The notes: generated by a model not told the origin, from the sequence alone. A stretch of 53,511 nt of DNA from JBLHOS01 sp047623825 (GCA_047623825.1 JBLHOS010000009.1:1-53511); one strand, 5' to 3'. Positions 25,745 to 34,245 are shown, counted from the stretch's first letter. Numbers and translations: made by a program.

Positions 25745-26586
25745 ATCGCGCCGGGGATCTTGTAGAACTTGGCCGCGGTATCGCCAAAAATTAGATCCTT
25801 GTCCTGTGAGCTTAGCCCGTTCGTCAAAGCCTCCGCAGTTGCACGCCATTGACCGTAACTGGCTTGCAACTGGCACACTGGCCAGTCTGAGCCCCACATC
25901 AGACGCTTTGCCCCAAAGACCGCGAACAGATGGTCCGAATAGGGGCGCAAATCATCGGTCGTCCAATTGTCATTCGCCTCGGTCACAAGGCCAGACAGCT
26001 TGCAATAGGCCGATGTATCTTGCGCCAAACGGTGCATTCCATCAGCCCATTCCTGAAAATCTTCCGGGTTTTGGTCGCGGATCTGTGGCTTCATGCAATG
26101 ATCGATCACAACCCGCATGGCCGGATAGCGCGTCAGGATCTTATGAAAGTTCATAAGGTGCCTCGGAAAACCAAGTGCATCAAAGCTGAGACCCAGATCA
26201 CAGACCGCCTGAAACCCCCACTGCACGTCGTCGCGCAACATCCAGTCAACCGCGGGGATGTCCTGGATCATCGGGCGCACACCGAAGAATTTTGGATGTT
26301 TGGCCCATCTTTCCAAATGGCTGCGGTCCTGTGGCCGTTCAAAATCAATCCAGCCGACAACGCCTGCGACGCTGTCGGTCGCATCAGCGATCCCCAGCAT
26401 ATATTCGGTTTCCTGAACGGTGGCTGCGGCCTGAACCAATACAGTTTTCGCGATACCATGCGCGGCCAATTCAGGTTGTAAATCAACCGGATGATAGGGC
26501 CGCGCCAGGATTGCGCTGTCCATCGACATCCAGTCATAATCCCCCCGTCGGGGATCCCAATAATGCTGATGGGCGTCGATTTGCAT
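25741..26586 (-). CDS. amidohydrolase-family lactonase, probable L-fuconolactonase
   Basis: A 281-residue TIM-barrel hydrolase of the amidohydrolase 2 family. It opens with the metal motif DAHQHYWDPRRGDYDW, and has VVIDHCMKP in the middle and RLMWGSDWPVCQL near the end, where the catalytic Asp lies. These are the marks of the L-rhamnono- and L-fuconolactonase group. It hydrolyses L-fucono-1,5-lactone to L-fuconate. It is 3 bp downstream of the sugar dehydrogenase that would produce the lactone. Confidence 0.92.
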   Translation of the reverse strand: MQIDAHQHYWDPRRGDYDWMSMDSAILARPYHPVDLQPELAAHGIAKTVLVQAAATVQETEYMLGIADATDSVAGVVGWIDFERPQDRSHLERWAKHPKFFGVRPMIQDIPAVDWMLRDDVQWGFQAVCDLGLSFDALGFPRHLMNFHKILTRYPAMRVVIDHCMKPQIRDQNPEDFQEWADGMHRLAQDTSAYCKLSGLVTEANDNWTTDDLRPYSDHLFAVFGAKRLMWGSDWPVCQLQASYGQWRATAEALTNGLSSQDKDLIFGDTAAKFYKIPGAI

Positions 26587-26589
26587 TGC

Positions 26590-27627
26590 CTAACTTTCGG
26601 TTGGGGCGTCGGTGCGCATCAAACCCGCTGATTTCAGGTCTGACCACAACGCAGCCGGGATCTCGGCGTGGGCCGCCGCGACATTGCCGGTCATCTCAGA
26701 CACGCCTTGCCCACCGGGAATGACGGACAAAACGGCCGGGTGGCGCAGCGGAAACTGGAACGCGGCGTCTATCATACGAACGCCATGATCGTGGCAGATT
26801 GCCTCGATCTTGCCGACCCTCTGCAGGATTTCAACCGAGGCCGGATCGTAGTTGTAGAATGCGCCCTCAACCGGACCTGTCGCCAAAATGCCAGAATTAT
26901 ATGCGCCACCGATCACCACACCGACACCCCGCTCTGTGCACAGCGGCAGGAATGAGCGTAGCGCCTCTTGCTCCAGCAACGTGTAGCGCCCGGCCAACAA
27001 GAAAATGTCGAAATCGCCCTGCTCAACCATCCTCTGGCAGGTTTCCCATTCGTTCAAACCAGCACCAATCGCCTTGATCACGCCCTGATCGCGCAATTCA
27101 CACAGGGCGCGGTAGCCACCGCTCATCAGCTCATCAAATTTGGCATCAACAGCGGCCTGACTACCGTGGTTAAAAACATCCATGTCGTGCACGAATAACA
27201 GATCGATGCGGTAGGTCCCAAGGCGTTCCAATGAGAACTCAACAGACCGCATAACACCGTCATAGGTATAGTCGTAAACCTCATTGCGGGCCGGAACCTC
27301 AAACCATTTTCCATGCCCATCGCGCAGGTCCGGCGTTGTGGGTTTCAACAATCGCCCAACTTTGCTGGACAGCACATATTCGTCGCGCGGTTTACCCCGC
27401 AAGAACCGGTTCAGCCGCGTCTCAGACAGGCCCAATCCATAAAGCGGCGCAGTATCGTAGTAGCGCACGCCGGCGTCCCACGCTAATTGCAGGATCGCGT
27501 CGGCCTCTGCATCCGTGATTGCCCGATAAAGGTTGCCCAAAGGGGCTGTGCCGAATCCCAGTTCGGTAAATTCAAGGCCACCATTTCCCAGCCGATCCCA
27601 ATGCCGTGTCTTTAGGGTCATGATCAT
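26590..27627 (-). CDS. aldo/keto reductase, probable L-fucose (D-threo-aldose) 1-dehydrogenase
   Basis: A 345-residue aldo/keto reductase. Catalytic residues are seen: Asp and Tyr in AGVRYYDTAPLYGLGLSE, Lys in LSSKVGRLL and His in DLLFVHDMDVF. Members that match L-fucose dehydrogenase oxidise the C1 hydroxyl to the lactone with NAD(P), the first committed step of the pathway. Another ATG two codons downstream is possible. It heads the two-gene operon with the lactonase and faces the BtpA-like gene across operator D. Confidence 0.9.
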   Translation of the reverse strand: MIMTLKTRHWDRLGNGGLEFTELGFGTAPLGNLYRAITDAEADAILQLAWDAGVRYYDTAPLYGLGLSETRLNRFLRGKPRDEYVLSSKVGRLLKPTTPDLRDGHGKWFEVPARNEVYDYTYDGVMRSVEFSLERLGTYRIDLLFVHDMDVFNHGSQAAVDAKFDELMSGGYRALCELRDQGVIKAIGAGLNEWETCQRMVEQGDFDIFLLAGRYTLLEQEALRSFLPLCTERGVGVVIGGAYNSGILATGPVEGAFYNYDPASVEILQRVGKIEAICHDHGVRMIDAAFQFPLRHPAVLSVIPGGQGVSEMTGNVAAAHAEIPAALWSDLKSAGLMRTDAPTES

Positions 27628-27646
27628 CCTATCCTTAATGGCTTTC

Positions 27647-27664
27647 TAGCATGTTAGTATAAAT
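27647..27664 (+). promoter_or_regulatory. GntR-family operator, site D, with divergent promoters
   Basis: TAGCATGTTAGTATAAAT matches sites A-C with one change in the palindrome (TAGCATGTTA) and a divergent second half. TATAAA at 27658-27663 may be the -10 box for the plus-strand operon, and the minus strand offers TATACT for the dehydrogenase operon. The site lies in the 94-bp gap between the divergent genes. Confidence 0.65.
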
Positions 27665-27721
27665 AGCTGTAGCGTGCATCCCAAAGATACGTAATCTCAA
27701 CAGATCTTTTTGGGGGAAGTA

Positions 27722-28525
27722 ATGCGAAACTATAGACGCATATTTGGAGACACCAAGCCGGTGATCGCAATGGTTCATCTGGGCGCGTTGCCCGGTGCGC
27801 CGCTATATGATCCCACCAGTGGGCTGGACGCGATTGTAACCGGGGCGCGGGACGATCTGCGCGCCTTGCAAGCTGCAGGTGTTGATGCGGTGATGTTTGG
27901 CAACGAAAATGACCGCCCTTATGAGTTTCAGGTCGACGCAGCCTCAACCGCGACCATGGCCTATGTCATCGGGCAGTTGCGAGGCGAGATCACTGTGCCA
28001 TTTGGCGTAAACGTCCTTTGGGACCCGATGAGCACGATGGCCCTTGCAGCCGCGACCGGTGCGCAATTTGTGCGAGAGATCTTTACAGGCACCTACGCGT
28101 CGGACATGGGCATCTGGTCACCAAACGCTGGTGCGGCGTTGCGGTACCGGACCCGGCTCGGGCGTAACGATCTGGCCTTACTTTACAATGTATCAGCAGA
28201 ATTTGCCGACAGCATGGACAGGCGCCCCCTGCCCGACCGCGCCCGATCTGCAGTATTCTCCAGCTTGCCAGATGCCGTGCTGGTGTCAGGCCAGATTACT
28301 GGTGAGGCGGCTGAGCTATCTGACCTCGAAGGGGTCAAGGCCGTGTTGCCTGATGTGCCCGTGCTGGCCAATACTGGCGTCAAACACGAAACTGTGGCCG
28401 ATGTTCTGCGGGTGGCCGATGGCTGCATCGTCGGATCATCGCTAAAGGTCGATGGTGATACGTGGAAACCGGTCGACCCGGACCGCGCCGCCGATTTCAT
28501 GGAGCGGGTCCGCAATGCGCGCTAA
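27722..28525 (+). CDS. BtpA/SgcQ-family TIM-barrel protein
   Basis: A 267-residue protein of the BtpA family: VIAMVHLGALPGAPLYDP at the N-terminus, GVDAVMFGNENDRPY, VPFGVNVLWDPMSTMALAAA and VLANTGVKHETVADVLRVADG followed by GCIVGSSLKVDGDTW. The fold resembles phosphate-binding TIM barrels. BtpA proteins were first linked to photosystem I biogenesis in cyanobacteria, and SgcQ of E. coli sits in a cryptic sugar operon; the reaction is not known to me. The ATG at 27722 has GGGGGA before it. It is followed by an M42 peptidase gene, as sgcX accompanies sgcQ. Confidence 0.85.
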   Translation: MRNYRRIFGDTKPVIAMVHLGALPGAPLYDPTSGLDAIVTGARDDLRALQAAGVDAVMFGNENDRPYEFQVDAASTATMAYVIGQLRGEITVPFGVNVLWDPMSTMALAAATGAQFVREIFTGTYASDMGIWSPNAGAALRYRTRLGRNDLALLYNVSAEFADSMDRRPLPDRARSAVFSSLPDAVLVSGQITGEAAELSDLEGVKAVLPDVPVLANTGVKHETVADVLRVADGCIVGSSLKVDGDTWKPVDPDRAADFMERVRNAR

Positions 28526-29618
28526 ATTGCAAGAGGCGACGCTGGCCCTAATGCAGATCGCAGGGCTAAGCGGATATGAGGGGAGGGTTCGCGCCGAAAT
28601 CCGCGGCCGGTTGGCGGTTTTGGGGAGCGAAAGTTGCACCGACAAGCTGGGCAATCTGATCACTACGTTTGAGGGTGCGCCCGGCGCGCCAAGTGTCATG
28701 GTCTTTGCCCATATGGATCAGCTCGGCTTTATCGTGCGCAAAATCGAAGACAACGGTTTAATCCGGGTGGAGCGGATGGGCGGCGTGCCGGAACGGGCGC
28801 TTGCGTCACAATCAGTACTGTTGATGGTTCAAGGTGGCGCCGATGTGCCGGGGTTCATCACAAACAAAAGCCACCACGCAACCACACCAGATCAGAAATA
28901 CACGGTTCTGCGCGCACCAGAGATTTGCATCGACACTGGTCATGGATCTATGGCCGCTGTGCATGCGGCGGGCGTGCAGATCGGCACACCCGTGGTTTAC
29001 GCGCCGATGGCCGATGCGTTGGCAGATGGCAAGATCGTTGGCACCAGCGTTGATGATCGCGCGGGGTGTGCGGTGTTGCTGGCAGTGGCAGAAGCATTGA
29101 AAGCCCGAACCGGTGGCCCAACCGTGCATCTGGTCTTTTCGGTGCAAGAAGAATTCAACCTTCGCGGCGCGGTTGTGGCGGCGCAATCTTTACAGCCAGA
29201 TATCGCGATCCAGCTGGATTTGATGCTGGCCACAGACACACCTGATATGGCTGATCGCGGTGACATGATCTTGGGCGGTGGCCCGGGCATGAGCCTTTAT
29301 TCCTTTCATGGGCGGGGCACCCTGAATGGTGTGATCCCACACCCTGCGCTGACCAGATTGATCGAACAGGTCGCGCGTGACCAACAAATCCCCCTGCAAC
29401 GCAGCGCGCAGGTCGGCATTCTGACCGATCTGTCGTATGTCCAGCTGGTCGGGGATGGAGTCGCCAGCCTAGAGCTGGGTTTTCCAATGCGCTATTCCCA
29501 TTCCAGCCGCGAAATGTGTGATCTGGGAGATCTAGAGGCGTTGAGCCAGTTGTTGATTGCAGTGTTGGCTGAGATCAGGCCGGGTTTTTCATTGGACCGC
29601 GATGAGAGCGTTCTATGA
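28515..29618 (+). CDS. M42-family metallopeptidase-like protein (SgcX/FrvX group)
   Basis: A 367-residue co-catalytic zinc hydrolase. Metal and catalytic residues are His66 and Asp68 in VMVFAHMDQLG, Asp in GTSVDDRAGC, the Glu pair in VFSVQEEFNLRG, Asp in IQLDLMLATDTPD and His in MRYSHSSREM. M42 enzymes are aminopeptidases, but members in sugar operons (SgcX, FrvX) have no proven substrate; deacylation of a sugar derivative is conceivable. The start overlaps the end of the BtpA-like gene and its stop overlaps the next start (ATGA), so the trio is tightly coupled. Confidence 0.87.
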   Translation: MRAKLQEATLALMQIAGLSGYEGRVRAEIRGRLAVLGSESCTDKLGNLITTFEGAPGAPSVMVFAHMDQLGFIVRKIEDNGLIRVERMGGVPERALASQSVLLMVQGGADVPGFITNKSHHATTPDQKYTVLRAPEICIDTGHGSMAAVHAAGVQIGTPVVYAPMADALADGKIVGTSVDDRAGCAVLLAVAEALKARTGGPTVHLVFSVQEEFNLRGAVVAAQSLQPDIAIQLDLMLATDTPDMADRGDMILGGGPGMSLYSFHGRGTLNGVIPHPALTRLIEQVARDQQIPLQRSAQVGILTDLSYVQLVGDGVASLELGFPMRYSHSSREMCDLGDLEALSQLLIAVLAEIRPGFSLDRDESVL

Positions 29619-31108
29619 GCTATACCCTTGGCCTTGATATCGGGACCTACGAGTCCAAGGGCGTTCTGGCTGATGTAACCGGTCGGATCGTGGCCAGCGC
29701 CTCTGCCCCACATCAGATGCTGGTCCCACAACCGGGCTGGGCTGAGCATCGGGCACAAGACTGGTGGCAGGACTTTACGACCATCACCCAAGCCCTGATT
29801 GCGAAAAGTGGCATCAACCCGAAACATATCGCTTGTGTTGCGTGCAGTGCAATCGGGCCCTGCATGTTGCCGGTTGATGGCGAGGGCAATCCCCTGATGA
29901 ACGCGGTGCTTTACGGGGTCGACAGCCGGGCTGTAGCAGAGGTCGCCGAACTTACAGCACGGATCGGTGAGGATGTGATCCTTACGCGTTGCGGCAACGC
30001 GCTTACCTCTCAATCAGTCGGGCCCAAGATTTTGTGGCTGAAACGCCATCGTCCTGAGATTTATGCCCAAACCGCCAAGGTTGTGACCTCAACCACCTAT
30101 TTGGTCCATAAACTGACCGGTGAATATGTGATTGATCACTACACAGCGGCCAATTTCAGCCCACTCTATGATGCCGGAACGCTGGATTGGAGCGATGATC
30201 TGGCCCCCGATATTCTGGCCTTGGATAAGCTGCCTAAATTGATGTGGAGCACTGAGATTGCCGGGCATGTGACGCCTGCGGCCGCCGCGGTCACAGGCCT
30301 TGCGGTTGGCACGCCCGTAACCGTTGGGACAATTGACGCCGCCGCTGAGGCCCTAAGCGTTGGCGTTACCCAGCCGGGCGACATGATGATGATGTATGGC
30401 TCAACCATCTTTATCATCACACTGACAGATCAGCGGGTCCGCGATGGGCGTCTTTGGTATGCGCCGTGGCTATTTGAAGGGCAGCATGCCTCTATGGCGG
30501 GGCTGGCGACAAGCGGCACCCTAACTCACTGGTTCCGGGATCAGTTTGCCAAGGACCTGAACCGGGACGACGGCTTCGTGATTTTGACGGCTGAAGCGAC
30601 AACAAGCCCGCCCGGTGCCAACAACCTACTGATGTTGCCCTATTTTTCGGGTGAGCGGACACCAATCCATGACCCCAACGCCAAGGGCAGCTTTTTCGGG
30701 CTGAACCTGACCCATACGCGCGGCGATCTTTACCGCGCAATGATAGAGGGGATCGCGTTTGGCACCCGGCATGTCACCGACACTTACGCCGAATTGGGAC
30801 AAGCCCCACAGCAAGTTTTTGCCGTCGGCGGAGGCACCAAAAATGTGCTGTGGTTGCAGGCCACATCCGATACAACCGGTCTTGATCAGACTATACGCCA
30901 GCACACAATAGGTGCAGCGTATGGCAACGCGTTTCTGGCGGCTATCGCGATTGGCACGGCAGAACGCAGTGATATCCTGAATTGGAACCCCGAAATTGGA
31001 CGGATCAACGCGAGATCTGTACCTGCTTATGACCGCCTCTATCCGCTGTTCCGGCAGCTTTACGACCAAACCAAGGATATTGCGGCCGCACTTTCTCAGA
31101 CCTCGTAA
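29615..31108 (+). CDS. FGGY-family carbohydrate kinase
   Basis: A 497-residue two-domain sugar kinase. The N-terminal domain begins YTLGLDIGTYESKGVLADV with the phosphate-binding loop; the conserved Asp of VDGEGNPLMNAVLYGVDSR and GWAEHRAQDWW contact substrate; the C-terminal signature reads FAVGGGTKNVLWLQATSD. The closest type is xylulokinase or a related kinase, but the substrate cannot be fixed. It overlaps the M42 gene by four bases. The island thus has three sugar kinases of two folds. Confidence 0.9.
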   Translation: MSYTLGLDIGTYESKGVLADVTGRIVASASAPHQMLVPQPGWAEHRAQDWWQDFTTITQALIAKSGINPKHIACVACSAIGPCMLPVDGEGNPLMNAVLYGVDSRAVAEVAELTARIGEDVILTRCGNALTSQSVGPKILWLKRHRPEIYAQTAKVVTSTTYLVHKLTGEYVIDHYTAANFSPLYDAGTLDWSDDLAPDILALDKLPKLMWSTEIAGHVTPAAAAVTGLAVGTPVTVGTIDAAAEALSVGVTQPGDMMMMYGSTIFIITLTDQRVRDGRLWYAPWLFEGQHASMAGLATSGTLTHWFRDQFAKDLNRDDGFVILTAEATTSPPGANNLLMLPYFSGERTPIHDPNAKGSFFGLNLTHTRGDLYRAMIEGIAFGTRHVTDTYAELGQAPQQVFAVGGGTKNVLWLQATSDTTGLDQTIRQHTIGAAYGNAFLAAIAIGTAERSDILNWNPEIGRINARSVPAYDRLYPLFRQLYDQTKDIAAALSQTS

Positions 31109-31201
31109 ACGACACTGGCGTACAGCAAACACACTTGTGAAATACCCGATTAATCCGCAAAGGTGCCCGCCACGCACCGCCACATCGGAGATCGCAATCA
31201 A

Positions 31202-32296
31202 ATGACCATTCCAGAAACCATGAGTGCGGTGGTCCTGATGGGCCATGGCGGATTCGAAAAACTTGAATATCGGACCGATTGGCCAACACCGCAGCCCGGC
31301 CCGACAGATGTTTTGATCAAGGTTGGGGCGTGCGGGCTGAACAACACCGACGTGAACACTCGGTCGGGCTGGTATTCACAGACAGTCACGGCTGCGACCA
31401 ACGAACCGTTGGGATTGGATGCCGATGCCGAAGTGTCTGGTTGGGGCGGCCCATCCCTAAGCTTTCCACGCATTCAGGGCGCTGATGTTGTCGGACAAGT
31501 CGTGGCACAGGGTGCAGATGTTAGGGCAGATCTGGTCGGCAAAAGAGTTATGGTTGATTGCTGGTTGCGCGACTGGAACGATCCACTGAACAAGAATGAA
31601 ACTGGCTATGTTGGCTCTGAATGTGACGGGGGATTTGCGCAATATATCAGGGTGGATCACCGAAATGCCAATGTGATCGACAGCCCGCTTAGCGATGCGG
31701 AACTGGCAACCTTTCCGTGCTCCTCCTCGACCGCTGAGGGGATGCTGACGCGCGCTGGAGTGACCGCGCGCGACATTGTGCTGATCACCGGTGCTTCGGG
31801 CGGCGTCGGCTCTGCCTTGCTACAACTGGCCAAGCGGCGCGGTGCAACGGTTGTGGCCCTCGCATCTGAGGCGAAACACGCCGATCTGGCGCGGCTTGGG
31901 GCAGATGTGCTGTTGCCGCGCAGCCCTAAAAACTTGCGCGCGGCGCTGCAGGAAAAGATCGGTCGAGACACAGTCACAGTCGTGGCAGATATCGTCGGGG
32001 GGCCCGCTTTTCCGGGTCTAATCGATGTTCTGGAACGTGGCGGGCGTTACACGTGTTCAGGTGCCATCGCGGGGCCGATTGTTGAGCTGGATCTGCGCAC
32101 GCTTTACCTGCGCGATCTGACATTCACCGGATCGACAGTGCTGCCGCCGCAGATTTTTCCGGCCTTGGTCAGCTATATCGAACAAGGTGAGGTGCAGCCG
32201 ATGTTGGCAGCGACCTATCCGTTGGCCGATCTGCATGCAGCCCAAGCGGCGTTTATCGCCAAGACCCATACCGGGAATATCGTTGTGATCCCTTGA
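31202..32296 (+). CDS. zinc-type alcohol dehydrogenase / quinone oxidoreductase-like (MDR)
   Basis: A 364-residue medium-chain dehydrogenase/reductase. The catalytic domain carries VLIKVGACGLNNTDVNTRSG and GADVVGQVVAQG, the Rossmann part TGASGGVGSALLQLAKRRGATVVAL. The usual catalytic Cys is present in GACG but I do not see the four-cysteine structural zinc lobe, so it may be metal-free like quinone oxidoreductases. It is distinct from AcuI, the acryloyl-CoA reductase that often goes with DMSP lyases. ATG at 31202, after GGAG; 93-bp gap to the kinase gene, overlap with the next gene. Confidence 0.85.
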   Translation: MTIPETMSAVVLMGHGGFEKLEYRTDWPTPQPGPTDVLIKVGACGLNNTDVNTRSGWYSQTVTAATNEPLGLDADAEVSGWGGPSLSFPRIQGADVVGQVVAQGADVRADLVGKRVMVDCWLRDWNDPLNKNETGYVGSECDGGFAQYIRVDHRNANVIDSPLSDAELATFPCSSSTAEGMLTRAGVTARDIVLITGASGGVGSALLQLAKRRGATVVALASEAKHADLARLGADVLLPRSPKNLRAALQEKIGRDTVTVVADIVGGPAFPGLIDVLERGGRYTCSGAIAGPIVELDLRTLYLRDLTFTGSTVLPPQIFPALVSYIEQGEVQPMLAATYPLADLHAAQAAFIAKTHTGNIVVIP

Positions 32297-32883
32297 AACA
32301 AGCCCTTCTTCAGAACGCTTATCGCGCACTGGGTGACCTTATTGCTGCAACCCCGGCGATGGCCAAGTTTGCGCCGTGGTCAGACGATGCAATCTATGTT
32401 GAGCGCGAGACGCTGATATTACCCGCAACGCAATTGATCTTGTCGGACCCTGTCACGCAGTACCCACCGGCGTTGGCTTTTCACACTGCTATTCGTGCCG
32501 CGGCCCCACACGCCCATTGGCGACAATCATATACCGAAGGCGAAGTTGGTGCTGATTTCCTGGCCCGTTACGGCTGGTTTGAGCTGATTGGCCCTACAGG
32601 GCACATGCATACCAATTCGGCCAGAGCGTATATCACCTATTGGGGACCAGATCTGGTCTATCCATGGCATGTGCATGAGGCTGAGGAACTGTATTTTCTT
32701 GTCGCTGGATCCGCCGAATTTGCGGCAGACGGGCTAAAGACCCAAACTCTGGCCGCGGGTGAAACGCGGATACACATATCGAATCTGCCGCATGCGATGA
32801 ACACATATGATCAACCAATTCTGGCGCTGGTGTTGTGGCGCGGCGCGGGTCTAGCAGGCGTTCCCCGATTGGGGCGCACATAG
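32293..32883 (+). CDS. cupin of the DMSP lyase (DddQ) family
   Basis: A 196-residue single-domain cupin. The stretch WRQSYTEGEVGADFLARYGW, then YWGPDLVYPWHVHEAEELYF and SNLPHAMN match the DddQ pattern. Metal and catalytic candidates are His126/His128, Glu132, Tyr134 and His167, with spacing close to that known for DddQ (His125, Glu129, Tyr131, His163). DddQ cleaves dimethylsulfoniopropionate to dimethyl sulfide and acrylate. Yet the gene is last in a sugar operon, coupled to a dehydrogenase (TTG start at 32293 overlapping its TGA), and no acrylate genes are near. It may act on another substrate by the same base-driven elimination. A downstream ATG at 32359 would shorten it by 22 residues. Confidence 0.85.
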   Translation: MKQALLQNAYRALGDLIAATPAMAKFAPWSDDAIYVERETLILPATQLILSDPVTQYPPALAFHTAIRAAAPHAHWRQSYTEGEVGADFLARYGWFELIGPTGHMHTNSARAYITYWGPDLVYPWHVHEAEELYFLVAGSAEFAADGLKTQTLAAGETRIHISNLPHAMNTYDQPILALVLWRGAGLAGVPRLGRT

Positions 32884-32934
32884 CCAGATGTCATGGGCGG
32901 TACGTTCGTTATCGGCCAGATCTCACTTAATTAA

Positions 32935-32970
32935 GTTACCAATATTCACGTTATCATTAATTTTGGTAAC
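32935..32970 (+). promoter_or_regulatory. inverted repeat upstream of the phenylacetate genes
   Basis: GTTACCAA at 32935-32942 and its complement TTGGTAAC at 32963-32970 are separated by 20 bases in an AT-rich leader 73 bp before the thiolase start. This layout suits a dimeric regulator. No regulator gene for phenylacetate (PaaX or PaaR) is in the window. Confidence 0.5.
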
Positions 32971-33042
32971 ATTATGGTTGCCGGAATACCCGCCCTCTGG
33001 CAAACTCTTGTATCACTGGAACCTGCCAGAGGGGCTTAAGAC

Positions 33043-34245
33043 ATGGACGCATTCATCTGTGACGCGGTTCGCACGCCGATCGGCCGCTTTGGTGGCGCGC
33101 TAAGTTCGGTGCGCACCGATGATCTGGCTGCAATACCGATCGCAGCCCTGATGGCACGCAACCCGCAAGTTGACTGGTCCCAACTGGACGACGTGATTTA
33201 TGGCGCTGCCAATCAAGCGGGTGAAGACAATCGCAATGTCGCACGAATGGCCGCCCTATTGGCGGGCCTGCCAATTGATGTGCCGGGCATCACCGTAAAC
33301 CGGCTTTGTGCCAGTGGCATGGATAGTATCGGTATTGCATCGCGCGCGATCCGGTCGGGAGATTACGATATGGCAATCGCAGGCGGTGTCGAAAGCATGA
33401 GCCGCGCACCCTTTGTGATGCCCAAAGCCGAAGCCGCGTTTTCCCGAAAAGCCGAGATCTTTGACACCAGCATTGGCTGGCGCTTTGTGAACCCAAAAAT
33501 GAAGGCGGCTTACGGCGTCGACAGCATGCCGCAGACCGCTGACAATGTGGCCGCAGACTACGGTATCAGCCGCAAAGATCAGGATGCGTTTGCGGCCCGA
33601 TCACAGGCACGGTGGACGGCGGCCAACGATCAGGGCCTTTTCGCAGATGAGATCGTGCCCGTGACCCTGCCGCAGCGCAAAGGCGACCCTTTGATTGTCG
33701 CTGTCGATGAACACCCTCGCCCCGGAACCACAGCCGCACAATTGGGCAAGTTAAGCGGCGTTAATGGGCCTGCCCTCAGCGTGACGGCGGGAAATGCCTC
33801 CGGCATCAACGACGGCGCCGGTGCACTGTTGATCGCCAGCGAGGCCGCAGCAAATGCACAAGGCCTGACCCCGATTGCGCGGATCGTGACGATGGCGGCC
33901 GCAGGTGTCGCCCCACGCATCATGGGCATTGGCCCGGTTCCTGCAACCCAAAAAGCCTTGGCCAAGGCTGGCCTCAGCATCCAGCAGATGGATGTGATAG
34001 AATTGAATGAGGCGTTTGCCAGCCAAGGCCTTGCCACCTTGCGCGCCCTTGGGATTGCCGATGACGCGCTGCACGTAAACCCAAATGGCGGGGCCATCGC
34101 ACTGGGCCATCCGCTGGGAATGTCTGGCGCGCGTCTAGTGATGACCGCCGCCTACCAATTGCGCCGCACCGGCGGGCGATACGCACTTTGCACGATGTGT
34201 GTCGGCGTCGGCCAAGGTGTGGCCCTGATCTTTGAACGCGTTTGA
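33043..34245 (+). CDS. paaJ: 3-oxoadipyl-CoA / 3-oxo-5,6-dehydrosuberyl-CoA thiolase
   Basis: A 400-residue acetyl-CoA acyltransferase. Active-site residues: Cys89 in TVNRLCASGMDS, His in GGAIALGHPLGMSG, and Cys in CTMCVGVGQG. The N-terminus DAFICDAVRTPIGRFGGALSS matches the PcaF/PaaJ subgroup that finishes beta-ketoadipate and phenylacetate breakdown, giving acetyl-CoA and succinyl-CoA or an unsaturated equivalent. It is first in the operon with paaABCDE, which favours PaaJ over PcaF. Confidence 0.92.
   Translation: MDAFICDAVRTPIGRFGGALSSVRTDDLAAIPIAALMARNPQVDWSQLDDVIYGAANQAGEDNRNVARMAALLAGLPIDVPGITVNRLCASGMDSIGIASRAIRSGDYDMAIAGGVESMSRAPFVMPKAEAAFSRKAEIFDTSIGWRFVNPKMKAAYGVDSMPQTADNVAADYGISRKDQDAFAARSQARWTAANDQGLFADEIVPVTLPQRKGDPLIVAVDEHPRPGTTAAQLGKLSGVNGPALSVTAGNASGINDGAGALLIASEAAANAQGLTPIARIVTMAAAGVAPRIMGIGPVPATQKALAKAGLSIQQMDVIELNEAFASQGLATLRALGIADDALHVNPNGGAIALGHPLGMSGARLVMTAAYQLRRTGGRYALCTMCVGVGQGVALIFERV

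Noticed and set aside
31202..32883. DMSP catabolic operon (acuI plus dddQ)
   Set aside because: The dehydrogenase does not look like AcuI and no acrylate or DMSP uptake gene is present, so I did not name the pair as such.
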